Shown piece by piece: positions 23,879 to 31,027 of a DNA stretch of 37,558 bases. The stretch is from an uncultured Prevotella sp. (GTDB lineage: Bacteria > Bacteroidota > Bacteroidia > Bacteroidales > Bacteroidaceae). The stretch is from positions 1 through 37,558 of the forward strand of contig CAMIVY010000028.1 in NCBI GenBank assembly GCA_946402275.1, read 5' to 3'. Position 1 is the stretch's first letter. Each line of letters opens with the position of its first letter. The position numbers and the translations under genes were made by a program. The notes below the pieces were generated by a model. That model was not told the DNA's origin, made no database searches, and saw nothing but the letters and a program-made list of their open reading frames with translations.

Positions 23879-25696
23879 CTAGAATTTTGTTTCCTGATTA
23901 TACACCTTTTCAATATAGTTCACAAATGCCTGGTTGCACAACCGTATGCCGCCAGGTGTGGGATAGTCGCCCGTGAAATACCAGTCACCAGGATGATGAG
24001 GACAGGCGGTGTGAAGTCCTTCTATTGATTGGAAGACTAGTTCTATGGGAGTGTCAACACCTTCTGGACGCAGCATCTCTACCATTTTGGCATTCAGCTC
24101 CTCAACGGAAAAGGGTTTATATAGCTGCTTGACGAAGGTTTCCAAGCCTCCCTTCTTGCACTGACGATAGACGTCTTCTATCAGATGATGCATGCCCCGT
24201 TCCTTTAACAACTCGATACAGGCACGGAAGGCAATAAATTCTTCCAGACGGGCCATGTCGATACCGTAATAGTCGGGATAACGTATCTGTGGAGCACTGG
24301 ACACCAACACGATTTTCTTGGGATGCAGGCGGTCCAGTATCTTGATGATACTCTCCTTCAGCGTTGTTCCACGAACAATGGAGTCGTCAATGACCACCAG
24401 ATTATCTACCTTCTTCTCCAATACGTCATAAGTGATGTCATAGACGTGGGAGGCCAGGTCGTTGCGCTGGTTGCCCTCGGTGATAAAGGTGCGCAGCTTG
24501 ATGTCTTTCCATGCCGCCTTCTCTGAGCGCACATAGTCGTTCAGAATAGTCTCCAGCTCTTCGCGCGTGGGGATACGTCCTAAACGTTCTATGCGCTCTA
24601 TCTTACGATCGTTCAGATATCGTTTGAATCCACCCAACATACCGTAGTAAGCCACCTCCGCCGTATTGGGGATGAAGGAGAATACAGTGTGGTCAACATC
24701 ATAGTCAACAGCCTTGAGGATGGAGGTGGTCAGTTGCTCACCCAGTTTCTTACGTTCCTGATAGATTTCGCTGTCATTGCCGCGACTGAAATAAATACGC
24801 TCGAAAGAACATGGGGAATAGCCTCGTTGGGGTATAATCTGTTCCAGACTGGATTCGCCGCGATTGTTGACTATCAGTGCCTGCCCAGGAGCCAGTTCCT
24901 GTACATCGCTTGCATTCAGATTGAAAGTAGTTTGTAACACGGGGCGCTCAGAGGCCAAGGCTACTACTTCATCATCCTGATAATAGAACGCAGGACGGAT
25001 GCCCCAGGGGTCGCGCATGGAGAACATCTCACCAGAGCCGGTCAGTCCGCAGACCACGTAGCCGCCATCAAAATCGGGCATCGTGGTACGCAGCACATTA
25101 CCCATCTCTACATGACTGTCAATATAGTCAGTAATGTCACATCCTGTCAGTCCCTTTTGTTGGGCTTCTATGAAGTTGCGCTCCACCTCACGGTCCAGAC
25201 GGTGTCCCATCCACTCCAGCATGATATAGGAGTCGCTATAGATACGGGGATGTTGTCCTTGGGCGGTAATCTTCTGAAAGACCTCGTCGATGTTGGTCAT
25301 ATTGAAGTTACCACACAGACAGAGATTCTTCGCCTTCCAGTTGTTTCGGCGCAGGAAGGGATGCACATAGGTCAGACCGCTCTTGCCCGTGGTGGAATAG
25401 CGCAAGTGACCCATATACAGCTGACCGGCAAAATCGCGATTGACTTTTGAGAAAATCTCCGTGATGGCATCCTTGCCTTCTGCTCTCTCGCGGAACATAT
25501 ACTCACTGCCAGGCTTCGTGTCCAACTGCACACTGGCTATGCCTGCACCCTCCTGACCTCGGTTGTGCTGCTTCTCCATCATCAGATAGAGCTTATTCAG
25601 TCCGTAGGCCCAAGTGCCGTACTTCTGCTCGTAATACTCCAGTGGCTTCAACAGGCGAATCATCGCCACACCACACTCATGTTTCAGTTCTTCCAT
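23879..25696 (-). CDS. purF: Amidophosphoribosyltransferase, long Bacteroidetes form
   Basis: 605 residues from the ATG at 25696; the frame also allows a TTG two codons earlier. Class II glutamine amidotransferase that makes 5-phosphoribosylamine from PRPP and glutamine, the first step of purine synthesis. The nucleophile Cys8 lies in HECGVAMI, so a short propeptide is probably removed. Other motifs: KQHNRGQEGAGIAS, RYSTTGKSG, CGNFNMTN, and the PRPP loop NLVVIDDSIVRGTTLKESI. It is about 100 residues longer than E. coli PurF, with extra C-terminal sequence (CPHHPGDWYFTGDYPTPGG). It lies between glmS and carAB, and a strong terminator ends only about 10 bases before its start. Confidence 0.93.
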   Translation of the reverse strand: MEELKHECGVAMIRLLKPLEYYEQKYGTWAYGLNKLYLMMEKQHNRGQEGAGIASVQLDTKPGSEYMFRERAEGKDAITEIFSKVNRDFAGQLYMGHLRYSTTGKSGLTYVHPFLRRNNWKAKNLCLCGNFNMTNIDEVFQKITAQGQHPRIYSDSYIMLEWMGHRLDREVERNFIEAQQKGLTGCDITDYIDSHVEMGNVLRTTMPDFDGGYVVCGLTGSGEMFSMRDPWGIRPAFYYQDDEVVALASERPVLQTTFNLNASDVQELAPGQALIVNNRGESSLEQIIPQRGYSPCSFERIYFSRGNDSEIYQERKKLGEQLTTSILKAVDYDVDHTVFSFIPNTAEVAYYGMLGGFKRYLNDRKIERIERLGRIPTREELETILNDYVRSEKAAWKDIKLRTFITEGNQRNDLASHVYDITYDVLEKKVDNLVVIDDSIVRGTTLKESIIKILDRLHPKKIVLVSSAPQIRYPDYYGIDMARLEEFIAFRACIELLKERGMHHLIEDVYRQCKKGGLETFVKQLYKPFSVEELNAKMVEMLRPEGVDTPIELVFQSIEGLHTACPHHPGDWYFTGDYPTPGGIRLCNQAFVNYIEKVYNQETKF

Positions 25697-25705
25697 TATC
25701 AAGTT

Positions 25706-25743
25706 TAAAAAAGGGGCGAACCGTCATTGACGATTCGCCCTTC
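25706..25743 (-). terminator. Intrinsic terminator between glmS and purF
   Basis: On the minus strand, a GGGCGAA arm, a short loop and TTCGCCCC are followed by six T (+ strand aaaaaa at 25707-25712). It begins just after the glmS stop and ends about 10 bases before the purF ATG. There is little room for a separate promoter; an imperfect box, TAAACTTG, follows the T run. Confidence 0.85.
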
Positions 25744-25746
25744 ATA

Positions 25747-27591
25747 TCATTCTACAGTAACGCTCTTTGCCAAGTTTCTGGGTTGGTCAACATTCTTACC
25801 CTTGCAGACAGCAACGTGATAGGCCAGCAGTTGCAGGGGAATGGTGGCCACCAGTGGTTCCAGACACTCCAGGACATCTGGCAACTCTATAGTCTCATCG
25901 GCTATCTTCGAGATGGTGGTGTCACCCTTCGAAACCAGGGCTATCACCCTACCCTGACGGGCTTTTATCTCCTGAATATTACTCAGCACCTTTTCGTACA
26001 TGGCATTATGGGTTGCAATGACAACAACGGGCATGTCTGAGTCAATCAGCGCAATAGGACCGTGCTTCATCTCTGCAGCAGGGTATCCTTCTGCATGGAT
26101 ATAGGATATCTCCTTCAGCTTCAAGGCACCTTCCAAGGCAACAGGATAGGAGAAACCACGACCCAAATATAGGAAATTGTGGGCATAGGTAAAGGTACGT
26201 GCCAAATCCTTCACTTTCTCATTGGTTTTCAGCACCTCACGAATCTTATCTGGTATTTCACTGAGGCCCTTGACTATCTTCAGGTATTCATCGCGTTCGA
26301 TAGTACCCTTTGCCTCACCCATTGCCAGCGCAATCATGGTGAGCACTGTCACCTGACCGGTAAAGGCCTTCGTGGAAGCCACACCAATCTCAGGACCCAC
26401 ATGGATGTAAGTACCTGTATCGGTATTACGGGGTATGCTGCTGCCTATGGCATTGCAGACACCATAGATAAAAGCGCCGCGCTCTTTTGCCAACTGCACG
26501 GCAGCCAATGTATCTGCCGTCTCACCACTCTGCGAAATGGCTAAGACCACATCACCCTTGCCAACCACAGGATTACGGTATCTGAACTCGGAAGCATACT
26601 CTACCTCAACAGGCACGCGGCAATAGGTCTCTATCAGTTGCTTGCCTATCAGCCCTGCATGCCAGGAGGTTCCGCAGGCCACGATGACTACGCGCTTGGC
26701 TTCCAGCATCTGACGACGGAAGTCAATCAATGCAGACAGCGTAACATGATTGGCCTCTAAATTCACACGACCGCGCATACAGTTGGTCAGGCACTCCGGC
26801 TGCTCGAAGATTTCCTTCAGCATGAAGTGGTCGTAACCGCCCTTCTCTATCTGGCCCAGGTCTATATCTACGGTCTTTACCTTCAGTTCCTGCTCTTCAC
26901 CCAAAATGCTCATCACATGGATATCCTCACCGCGACGAATCAGGGCGATATTTCCATCCTCCAGATAGACCACCTTGTCGGTATATTCTACGATAGGACT
27001 GGCATCACTGCCCAGAAAGAACTCATCATCACCGATACCTACCACCAGAGGACTCTGCTTGCGGGCTGCTACAATCTGGTTGGGGTCGCGCTTATCAAGT
27101 ACAGCAATGGCATAGGCGCCAATCACCTGATAGAGGGCTACCTGTACAGCCTCCAAGAGCGACAGGTTCTTTTTCATCATAATGTACTCTATCAGCTGGA
27201 CCAATACCTCGGTATCGGTATCGCTGACAAACTGCACACCCTTGCTTTTCAGTTTCTCCTTGATATCGGCATAGTTCTCAATAATGCCGTTATGGATGAT
27301 GGCCAGATTATGGCTTTGAGAATAGTGGGGATGGGCATTACGTGAAGAGGGCTCTCCGTGAGTAGCCCAACGGGTATGGGCAATACCTATCGTACCGCTC
27401 ACATTCTTGTCACTACAATATTCACACAGATTATCTACCTTTCCCTTCGACTTATATACGTTCAGGTTACCGTCTTCGTTAATCAGTGCTACACCAGCGG
27501 AATCATATCCACGATATTCCAGTCTGCGAAGTCCCTTAATCAAAATGGGGAAAGCCTCTTTTTTACCTATATATCCTACTATTCCACACAT
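25747..27591 (-). CDS. glmS: Glutamine-fructose-6-phosphate aminotransferase (isomerizing)
   Basis: 614 residues. It makes glucosamine-6-phosphate for peptidoglycan and LPS from fructose-6-phosphate and glutamine. The class II amidotransferase domain starts with nucleophile Cys2 in MCGIVGYIGKKEAFPIL, with RGYDSAGVAL and HTRWATHGEPSSRNAHPH. Two SIS sugar-isomerase domains follow (ACGTSWHAGL, ISQSGETADTLAA, GPEIGVASTKAFTGQV, HAEGYPAAEMKHGPIALID). The C-terminus QPRNLAKSVTVE is the invariant GlmS ending. A TACTTTTG promoter box lies 45 bases upstream, directly beside the uxaC terminator. It leads the amidotransferase cluster glmS-purF-carA-carB. Confidence 0.98.
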   Translation of the reverse strand: MCGIVGYIGKKEAFPILIKGLRRLEYRGYDSAGVALINEDGNLNVYKSKGKVDNLCEYCSDKNVSGTIGIAHTRWATHGEPSSRNAHPHYSQSHNLAIIHNGIIENYADIKEKLKSKGVQFVSDTDTEVLVQLIEYIMMKKNLSLLEAVQVALYQVIGAYAIAVLDKRDPNQIVAARKQSPLVVGIGDDEFFLGSDASPIVEYTDKVVYLEDGNIALIRRGEDIHVMSILGEEQELKVKTVDIDLGQIEKGGYDHFMLKEIFEQPECLTNCMRGRVNLEANHVTLSALIDFRRQMLEAKRVVIVACGTSWHAGLIGKQLIETYCRVPVEVEYASEFRYRNPVVGKGDVVLAISQSGETADTLAAVQLAKERGAFIYGVCNAIGSSIPRNTDTGTYIHVGPEIGVASTKAFTGQVTVLTMIALAMGEAKGTIERDEYLKIVKGLSEIPDKIREVLKTNEKVKDLARTFTYAHNFLYLGRGFSYPVALEGALKLKEISYIHAEGYPAAEMKHGPIALIDSDMPVVVIATHNAMYEKVLSNIQEIKARQGRVIALVSKGDTTISKIADETIELPDVLECLEPLVATIPLQLLAYHVAVCKGKNVDQPRNLAKSVTVE

Positions 27592-27635
27592 ACCGTTTTA
27601 CCTTATTGTTTTTGTGCTTATTTATTTTTCGGGTG

Positions 27636-27643
27636 CAAAAGTA
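27636..27643 (-). promoter_or_regulatory. -7 element of glmS
   Basis: TACTTTTG on the minus strand, giving a leader of about 40 nt. The region where -33 should be is occupied by the uxaC terminator. Confidence 0.6.
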
Positions 27644-27645
27644 CA

Positions 27646-27684
27646 AAAAAAATGGCTATCCTGTACGGGGATAGCCAATTTTTT
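27646..27684 (-). terminator. Terminator of uxaC, abutting the glmS promoter
   Basis: TGGCTATCC (27653-27661) and GGATAGCCA (27669-27677) pair perfectly around a 7-base loop, with long A and T runs on both sides. On the minus strand it ends uxaC transcription, and its T run continues into the glmS promoter. Confidence 0.9.
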
Positions 27685-27686
27685 TA

Positions 27687-29093
27687 TTAATAGAACTTGA
27701 AATATCTGCGAGCATTGTTGTAGCTGATGTCCTCAACCATCTTGCCCAACAGCTCACGGTCATCGGGCAGCAGGCCCTTCTCGACGTCGTTACCCAGCAT
27801 ATTGCAGAGGATGCGACGGAAATACTCATGACGCGGATAGCTCAGGAAAGAACGGCTGTCTGTCAGCATACCTACGAAGCGGCTCAGCAGACCCAGCACT
27901 GACAGGGCATTCATCTGACGCTCCATACCGTCTTTCTGATCATTGAACCACCAGCCGGAACCAAACTGGATCTTGCCGGGCTCACCACCCTGGAAGTTAC
28001 CCAGCATGGTAGCAATCACCTCGTTGGCACAAGGATTCAATGTATATAATATAGTACGCGTGAGCTTGTCTTCCATGTTCAGCTTGTTCAGGAACTTCGA
28101 CATAGCCTTAGCGGTATTGAACTCGCCAATAGAGTCGAAGCCGGTGTCTGCGCCCAATTGGTTGAACATCTTGGTATTGTTGTTGCGGATAGCACCATAG
28201 TGGAACTGCTGTGTCCAGTCGGCATCAGCATCCATTTCAGCCATCACGGTGAGGAAGCAGTGCTTGTACTGACGAATCTCCAAGTTGCTGAGCTGCTGTC
28301 CGCGCAATGCCTTACCGAAGATGGTCTCAATCTGTGAGTCGGTATAGTCCTCATCGTAGAACTCCTCTATTCCATGATCTGACAACTTACAGCCATTGGC
28401 GGTAAAGAAGTCGTGGCGCTTCTGCAGGGCATCCACCATATCGGCAAACTTGCGGATCTCAACACCACTGACATGAGCCAGCTGGTCAACATATACAGCA
28501 AACTCCGGAGCATCGATGTTCATGGCCTTGTCAGGACGCCAGGCGGGAATCATCATGGGGTCATCGGCAGCCTTATGCTTGGCATATTCAATGTGATTGT
28601 GCAGGTCATCTACAGGATCATCGGTGGTGCAGACACACTCCACGTGATAATGCTTCATCAGTCCACGAGCCGAGAACTCGGGCTGCTTCAGCTTCTCATT
28701 ACACTCATCGAAAATCTCACGGGCTGTCTTGGGCGACAGGATTTTCTCAATACCGAAAGCGGTCTTCAGCTCCAGGTGGGTCCAGTGGTACAGCGGGTTG
28801 CGCAGGGTGTAAGGAACGGTCTCTGCCCACTTCTCAAACTTCTCCCAGTCTGTAGTGTCCTTTCCCGTGCAGAATCGCTCGTCAACACCATTGGTACGCA
28901 TGGCGCGCCACTTGTAATGGTCACCACCCAGCCACAGCTCGGTAATGCTCTTAAACTTATGGTCGTTAGCAACCATCTCAGGAATCAGGTGACAGTGATA
29001 GTCAATGATTGGCATCTTTGCCGCATGATTGTGATACAGATCCTGTGCTACCTCGTTGTCGAGCACAAAATTCTTGTCGTTGAATTGTTTCAT
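27687..29093 (-). CDS. uxaC: Glucuronate/galacturonate isomerase
   Basis: 468 residues, the expected UxaC length. It converts D-glucuronate to D-fructuronate and D-galacturonate to D-tagaturonate in uronate catabolism (pectin and glucuronoxylan sugars). It is a metal-dependent amidohydrolase-fold enzyme. Visible motifs: MPIIDYHCHLIPEMVANDHK, KYKWRAMRTNG-like HYKWRAMRTNG, NPLYHWTHLELKTAFGI, VCTTDDPVDDLHNH, and the C-terminal LTDSRSFLSYPRHEYFRRIL. It is a single-gene unit here, with its own TATCTTTG box upstream and a strong terminator downstream. The divergent neighbour is asparaginase. Confidence 0.97.
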   Translation of the reverse strand: MKQFNDKNFVLDNEVAQDLYHNHAAKMPIIDYHCHLIPEMVANDHKFKSITELWLGGDHYKWRAMRTNGVDERFCTGKDTTDWEKFEKWAETVPYTLRNPLYHWTHLELKTAFGIEKILSPKTAREIFDECNEKLKQPEFSARGLMKHYHVECVCTTDDPVDDLHNHIEYAKHKAADDPMMIPAWRPDKAMNIDAPEFAVYVDQLAHVSGVEIRKFADMVDALQKRHDFFTANGCKLSDHGIEEFYDEDYTDSQIETIFGKALRGQQLSNLEIRQYKHCFLTVMAEMDADADWTQQFHYGAIRNNNTKMFNQLGADTGFDSIGEFNTAKAMSKFLNKLNMEDKLTRTILYTLNPCANEVIATMLGNFQGGEPGKIQFGSGWWFNDQKDGMERQMNALSVLGLLSRFVGMLTDSRSFLSYPRHEYFRRILCNMLGNDVEKGLLPDDRELLGKMVEDISYNNARRYFKFY

Positions 29094-29129
29094 AATATTG
29101 TTTTGTTTTAGAGATATTGTTCAATTGGA

Positions 29130-29137
29130 TGCAAAGA
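29130..29137 (-). promoter_or_regulatory. -7 element of uxaC
   Basis: TATCTTTG on the minus strand, 36 bases before the ATG. The -33 element is not clear. Confidence 0.6.
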
Positions 29138-29226
29138 TAGTGAAATAAATCCATATCGCGGCAACAATCTTGAAATTTTGAAGAAAAATTAACGTAAACG
29201 TTGACACTATATGAAAAATTATTTCG

Positions 29227-29234
29227 TATCTTTG
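29227..29234 (+). promoter_or_regulatory. -7 element of the asparaginase gene, very close to its start codon
   Basis: TATCTTTG ends 5 bases before the ATG at 29240. The predicted transcript start falls on or next to the ATG, so the mRNA may be leaderless. No matching -33 element is seen. Confidence 0.55.
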
Positions 29235-29239
29235 CACAC

Positions 29240-30274
29240 ATGCAAAGTAAAGTACTGCTAATCTATACGGGCGGAACCATCGGCATGAACCGGAACCCGC
29301 AGACTGGTGCGCTGGAACCTTTCGATTTCGAGCACCTGCTGAACAACGTGCCCGAACTTAAACAGTTTGACACGGAGATAGCTACTTACCAGTTCAACCC
29401 TCCCATTGACAGCAGCGATATGTCGCCCCGCCTGTGGACGGACCTTTCGCATGTCATTGCCGACCACTACGATGAGTACGACGGCTTTGTGGTGCTTCAC
29501 GGAACGGACACGATGGCTTACACCGCCTCTGCCCTCTCCTATATGCTGGAGAACCTTACCAAGCCTGTTATCTTTACGGGCTCGCAACTGCCCATCGGTC
29601 AGTTGCGCACGGACGGAAAGGAGAATCTCATCACCTCGATAGAGATTGCTGCCGCCAAAGATGAAGAGGGACATGCCCGCGTGCCTGAGGTGGGCATATA
29701 CTTCAGCGGACACCTGTTGCGCGGCAACCGTACCACCAAGCAGAGTGCCGAGGAGTTCAACGCCTTCGAGTCGTTCAACTATCCTCATCTGGTAGAAGCC
29801 GGCGTGAACATAATCTATCATAGCGATTTGATGCTGAAGCCCGATTTCACAAAACCCATGAAGCCGCATTTCAGGCTCGACAACAACGTCATCATCTTCT
29901 CGCTGTTCCCGGGAGTACGCGAAGACCTCATACGGCATATCATACACACGCCCAACCTGAAAAGCATCGTCATGCGCACCTTTGGCTCAGGCAATGCGCC
30001 ACAAAACCCGTGGCTGCTCAACGCCTTGAAAGAAGGAACGCGCAACGGCAAAGTCATCGTCAACATCAGCCAGTGTATGCAGGGCGCTGTCGAGATGGGG
30101 CGCTACGACACGGGCTACCATCTGCAGGAAGCTGGGGTGGTCAGCGGCTACGATTCCACCGTTGAGAGCGCCGTCACCAAGCTGATGTTCCTGCAGTCGC
30201 ACTACAACGACCCCAAAAAGGTACGTGAGATGATGAGGCGCAGCATCCGTGGCGAAATTAGCAGGACCCCATAA
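29240..30274 (+). CDS. ansA: Type I (cytoplasmic) L-asparaginase
   Basis: 344 residues. It hydrolyses L-asparagine to aspartate and ammonia. The two catalytic threonine segments are visible: LLIYTGGTIGMNRNP near the N-terminus and VLHGTDTMAYTASALSYML at about residue 90. FTGSQLPIGQLRTDGKENL and AGVVSGYDSTVESAVTKL are further family motifs. There is no signal peptide, so it is the cytoplasmic type. The frame stays open upstream to an ATG-type codon at 29201, but that lies before the -7 box and would add residues absent from the family. The stop codon TAA is part of a 9-bp repeat array. Confidence 0.94.
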   Translation: MQSKVLLIYTGGTIGMNRNPQTGALEPFDFEHLLNNVPELKQFDTEIATYQFNPPIDSSDMSPRLWTDLSHVIADHYDEYDGFVVLHGTDTMAYTASALSYMLENLTKPVIFTGSQLPIGQLRTDGKENLITSIEIAAAKDEEGHARVPEVGIYFSGHLLRGNRTTKQSAEEFNAFESFNYPHLVEAGVNIIYHSDLMLKPDFTKPMKPHFRLDNNVIIFSLFPGVREDLIRHIIHTPNLKSIVMRTFGSGNAPQNPWLLNALKEGTRNGKVIVNISQCMQGAVEMGRYDTGYHLQEAGVVSGYDSTVESAVTKLMFLQSHYNDPKKVREMMRRSIRGEISRTP

Positions 30275-30320
30275 GCCCCATTAGCCCAATAAGCCCCATT
30301 AGCCCCATAGGCCCCATAAA
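30267..30320. repeat. Nonamer tandem array, unit CCCCATAAG, six copies
   Basis: CCCCATAAG, CCCCATTAG, CCCAATAAG, CCCCATTAG, CCCCATAGG, CCCCATAAA in perfect register. The asparaginase stop codon is the TAA of the first unit. The same type of unit occurs in carA. Confidence 0.92.
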
Positions 30321-30358
30321 ATCAACAACCCCATTTATTAACTAAACAAAATACGACA

Positions 30359-30901
30359 ATGAAAGAACTAAAAGGAACAAAAACCGAAAAGAACCTGCAA
30401 GAAGCTTTTGCAGGCGAGTCAATGGCACGCAACAAGTACAGCTACTGGGCATCAAAAGCCAAGAAGGACGGCTTCGTACAGATAGCAGCCATCTTCGAGG
30501 AGACTGCCGCCAACGAGAAAGAGCACGCCAAGATGTGGTTCAAGCTGCTGGAAGGTGGCGCCATCAAGGATACAGCCGCTAACCTGGAGGCTGCTGCCGG
30601 TGGCGAGAACTTCGAGTGGACGGACATGTATGCCCGTATGGCCCGTGAGGCCCGCGAGGAAGGCTTTGACGAGATTGCCGAGAAGTTCGAGGGTGTTGCC
30701 AAGATTGAGAAGGCTCACGAGGAGCGTTACCGCAAGTTGCTGGACAATGTGCAGAAGGAGCGTGTGTTCTCAAAGGATGGTGATGTCATCTGGCAGTGCG
30801 CCAACTGTGGACACATCGTCATCGGCAAGAAGGCGCCCGATGTATGTCCTGTCTGCGACCACCCACAGGCTTACTTCCAAATCAAGCCCGAGAATTACTA
30901 A
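30359..30901 (+). CDS. rbr: Rubrerythrin
   Basis: 180 residues. A non-haem di-iron peroxide reductase that protects anaerobes from hydrogen peroxide. The ferritin-like domain (about 1-140) carries the iron-binding Glu/His motifs in [30 protein letters not shown] and [17 protein letters not shown]. The C-terminal rubredoxin-like domain has [10 protein letters not shown] and [11 protein letters not shown], binding one Fe(Cys)4. No promoter box is obvious in the 84-base spacer after asparaginase, so co-transcription from the asparaginase promoter is possible, though the nonamer array lies between. A clear terminator follows. Confidence 0.97.
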   Translation: MKELKGTKTEKNLQEAFAGESMARNKYSYWASKAKKDGFVQIAAIFEETAANEKEHAKMWFKLLEGGAIKDTAANLEAAAGGENFEWTDMYARMAREAREEGFDEIAEKFEGVAKIEKAHEERYRKLLDNVQKERVFSKDGDVIWQCANCGHIVIGKKAPDVCPVCDHPQAYFQIKPENY

Positions 30902-30905
30902 GCGA

Positions 30906-30940
30906 AAAAGGCTCCTCAAAACCGAGGGGCCTTTTCTTTT
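30906..30940 (+). terminator. Terminator of rubrerythrin
   Basis: AAAAGGCTCCTC (30906-30917), a 6-base loop, then GAGGGGCCTTTT (30924-30935) and a T-rich tail. Confidence 0.9.
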
Positions 30941-30950
30941 CCTGTTGAAC

Positions 30951-31027
30951 CTTTCAACTTTCACCTTTCATCTTACACCTTTCACTTTTCACCTTTCATC
31001 TTACACTTTTCACTTTTCACCTTTTCC
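30951..31027. repeat. Heptamer tandem array, CTTTCAC/TTTTCAC family, eleven copies
   Basis: Units in perfect register include CTTTCAA, CTTTCAC, CTTTCAT, CTTACAC, CTTTCAC, TTTTCAC, CTTTCAT, CTTACAC, TTTTCAC, TTTTCAC and CTTTTCC. The array overlaps the last 15 codons and the stop of the dipeptidyl peptidase gene. A related reverse array is at 36984-37018. Confidence 0.93.
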
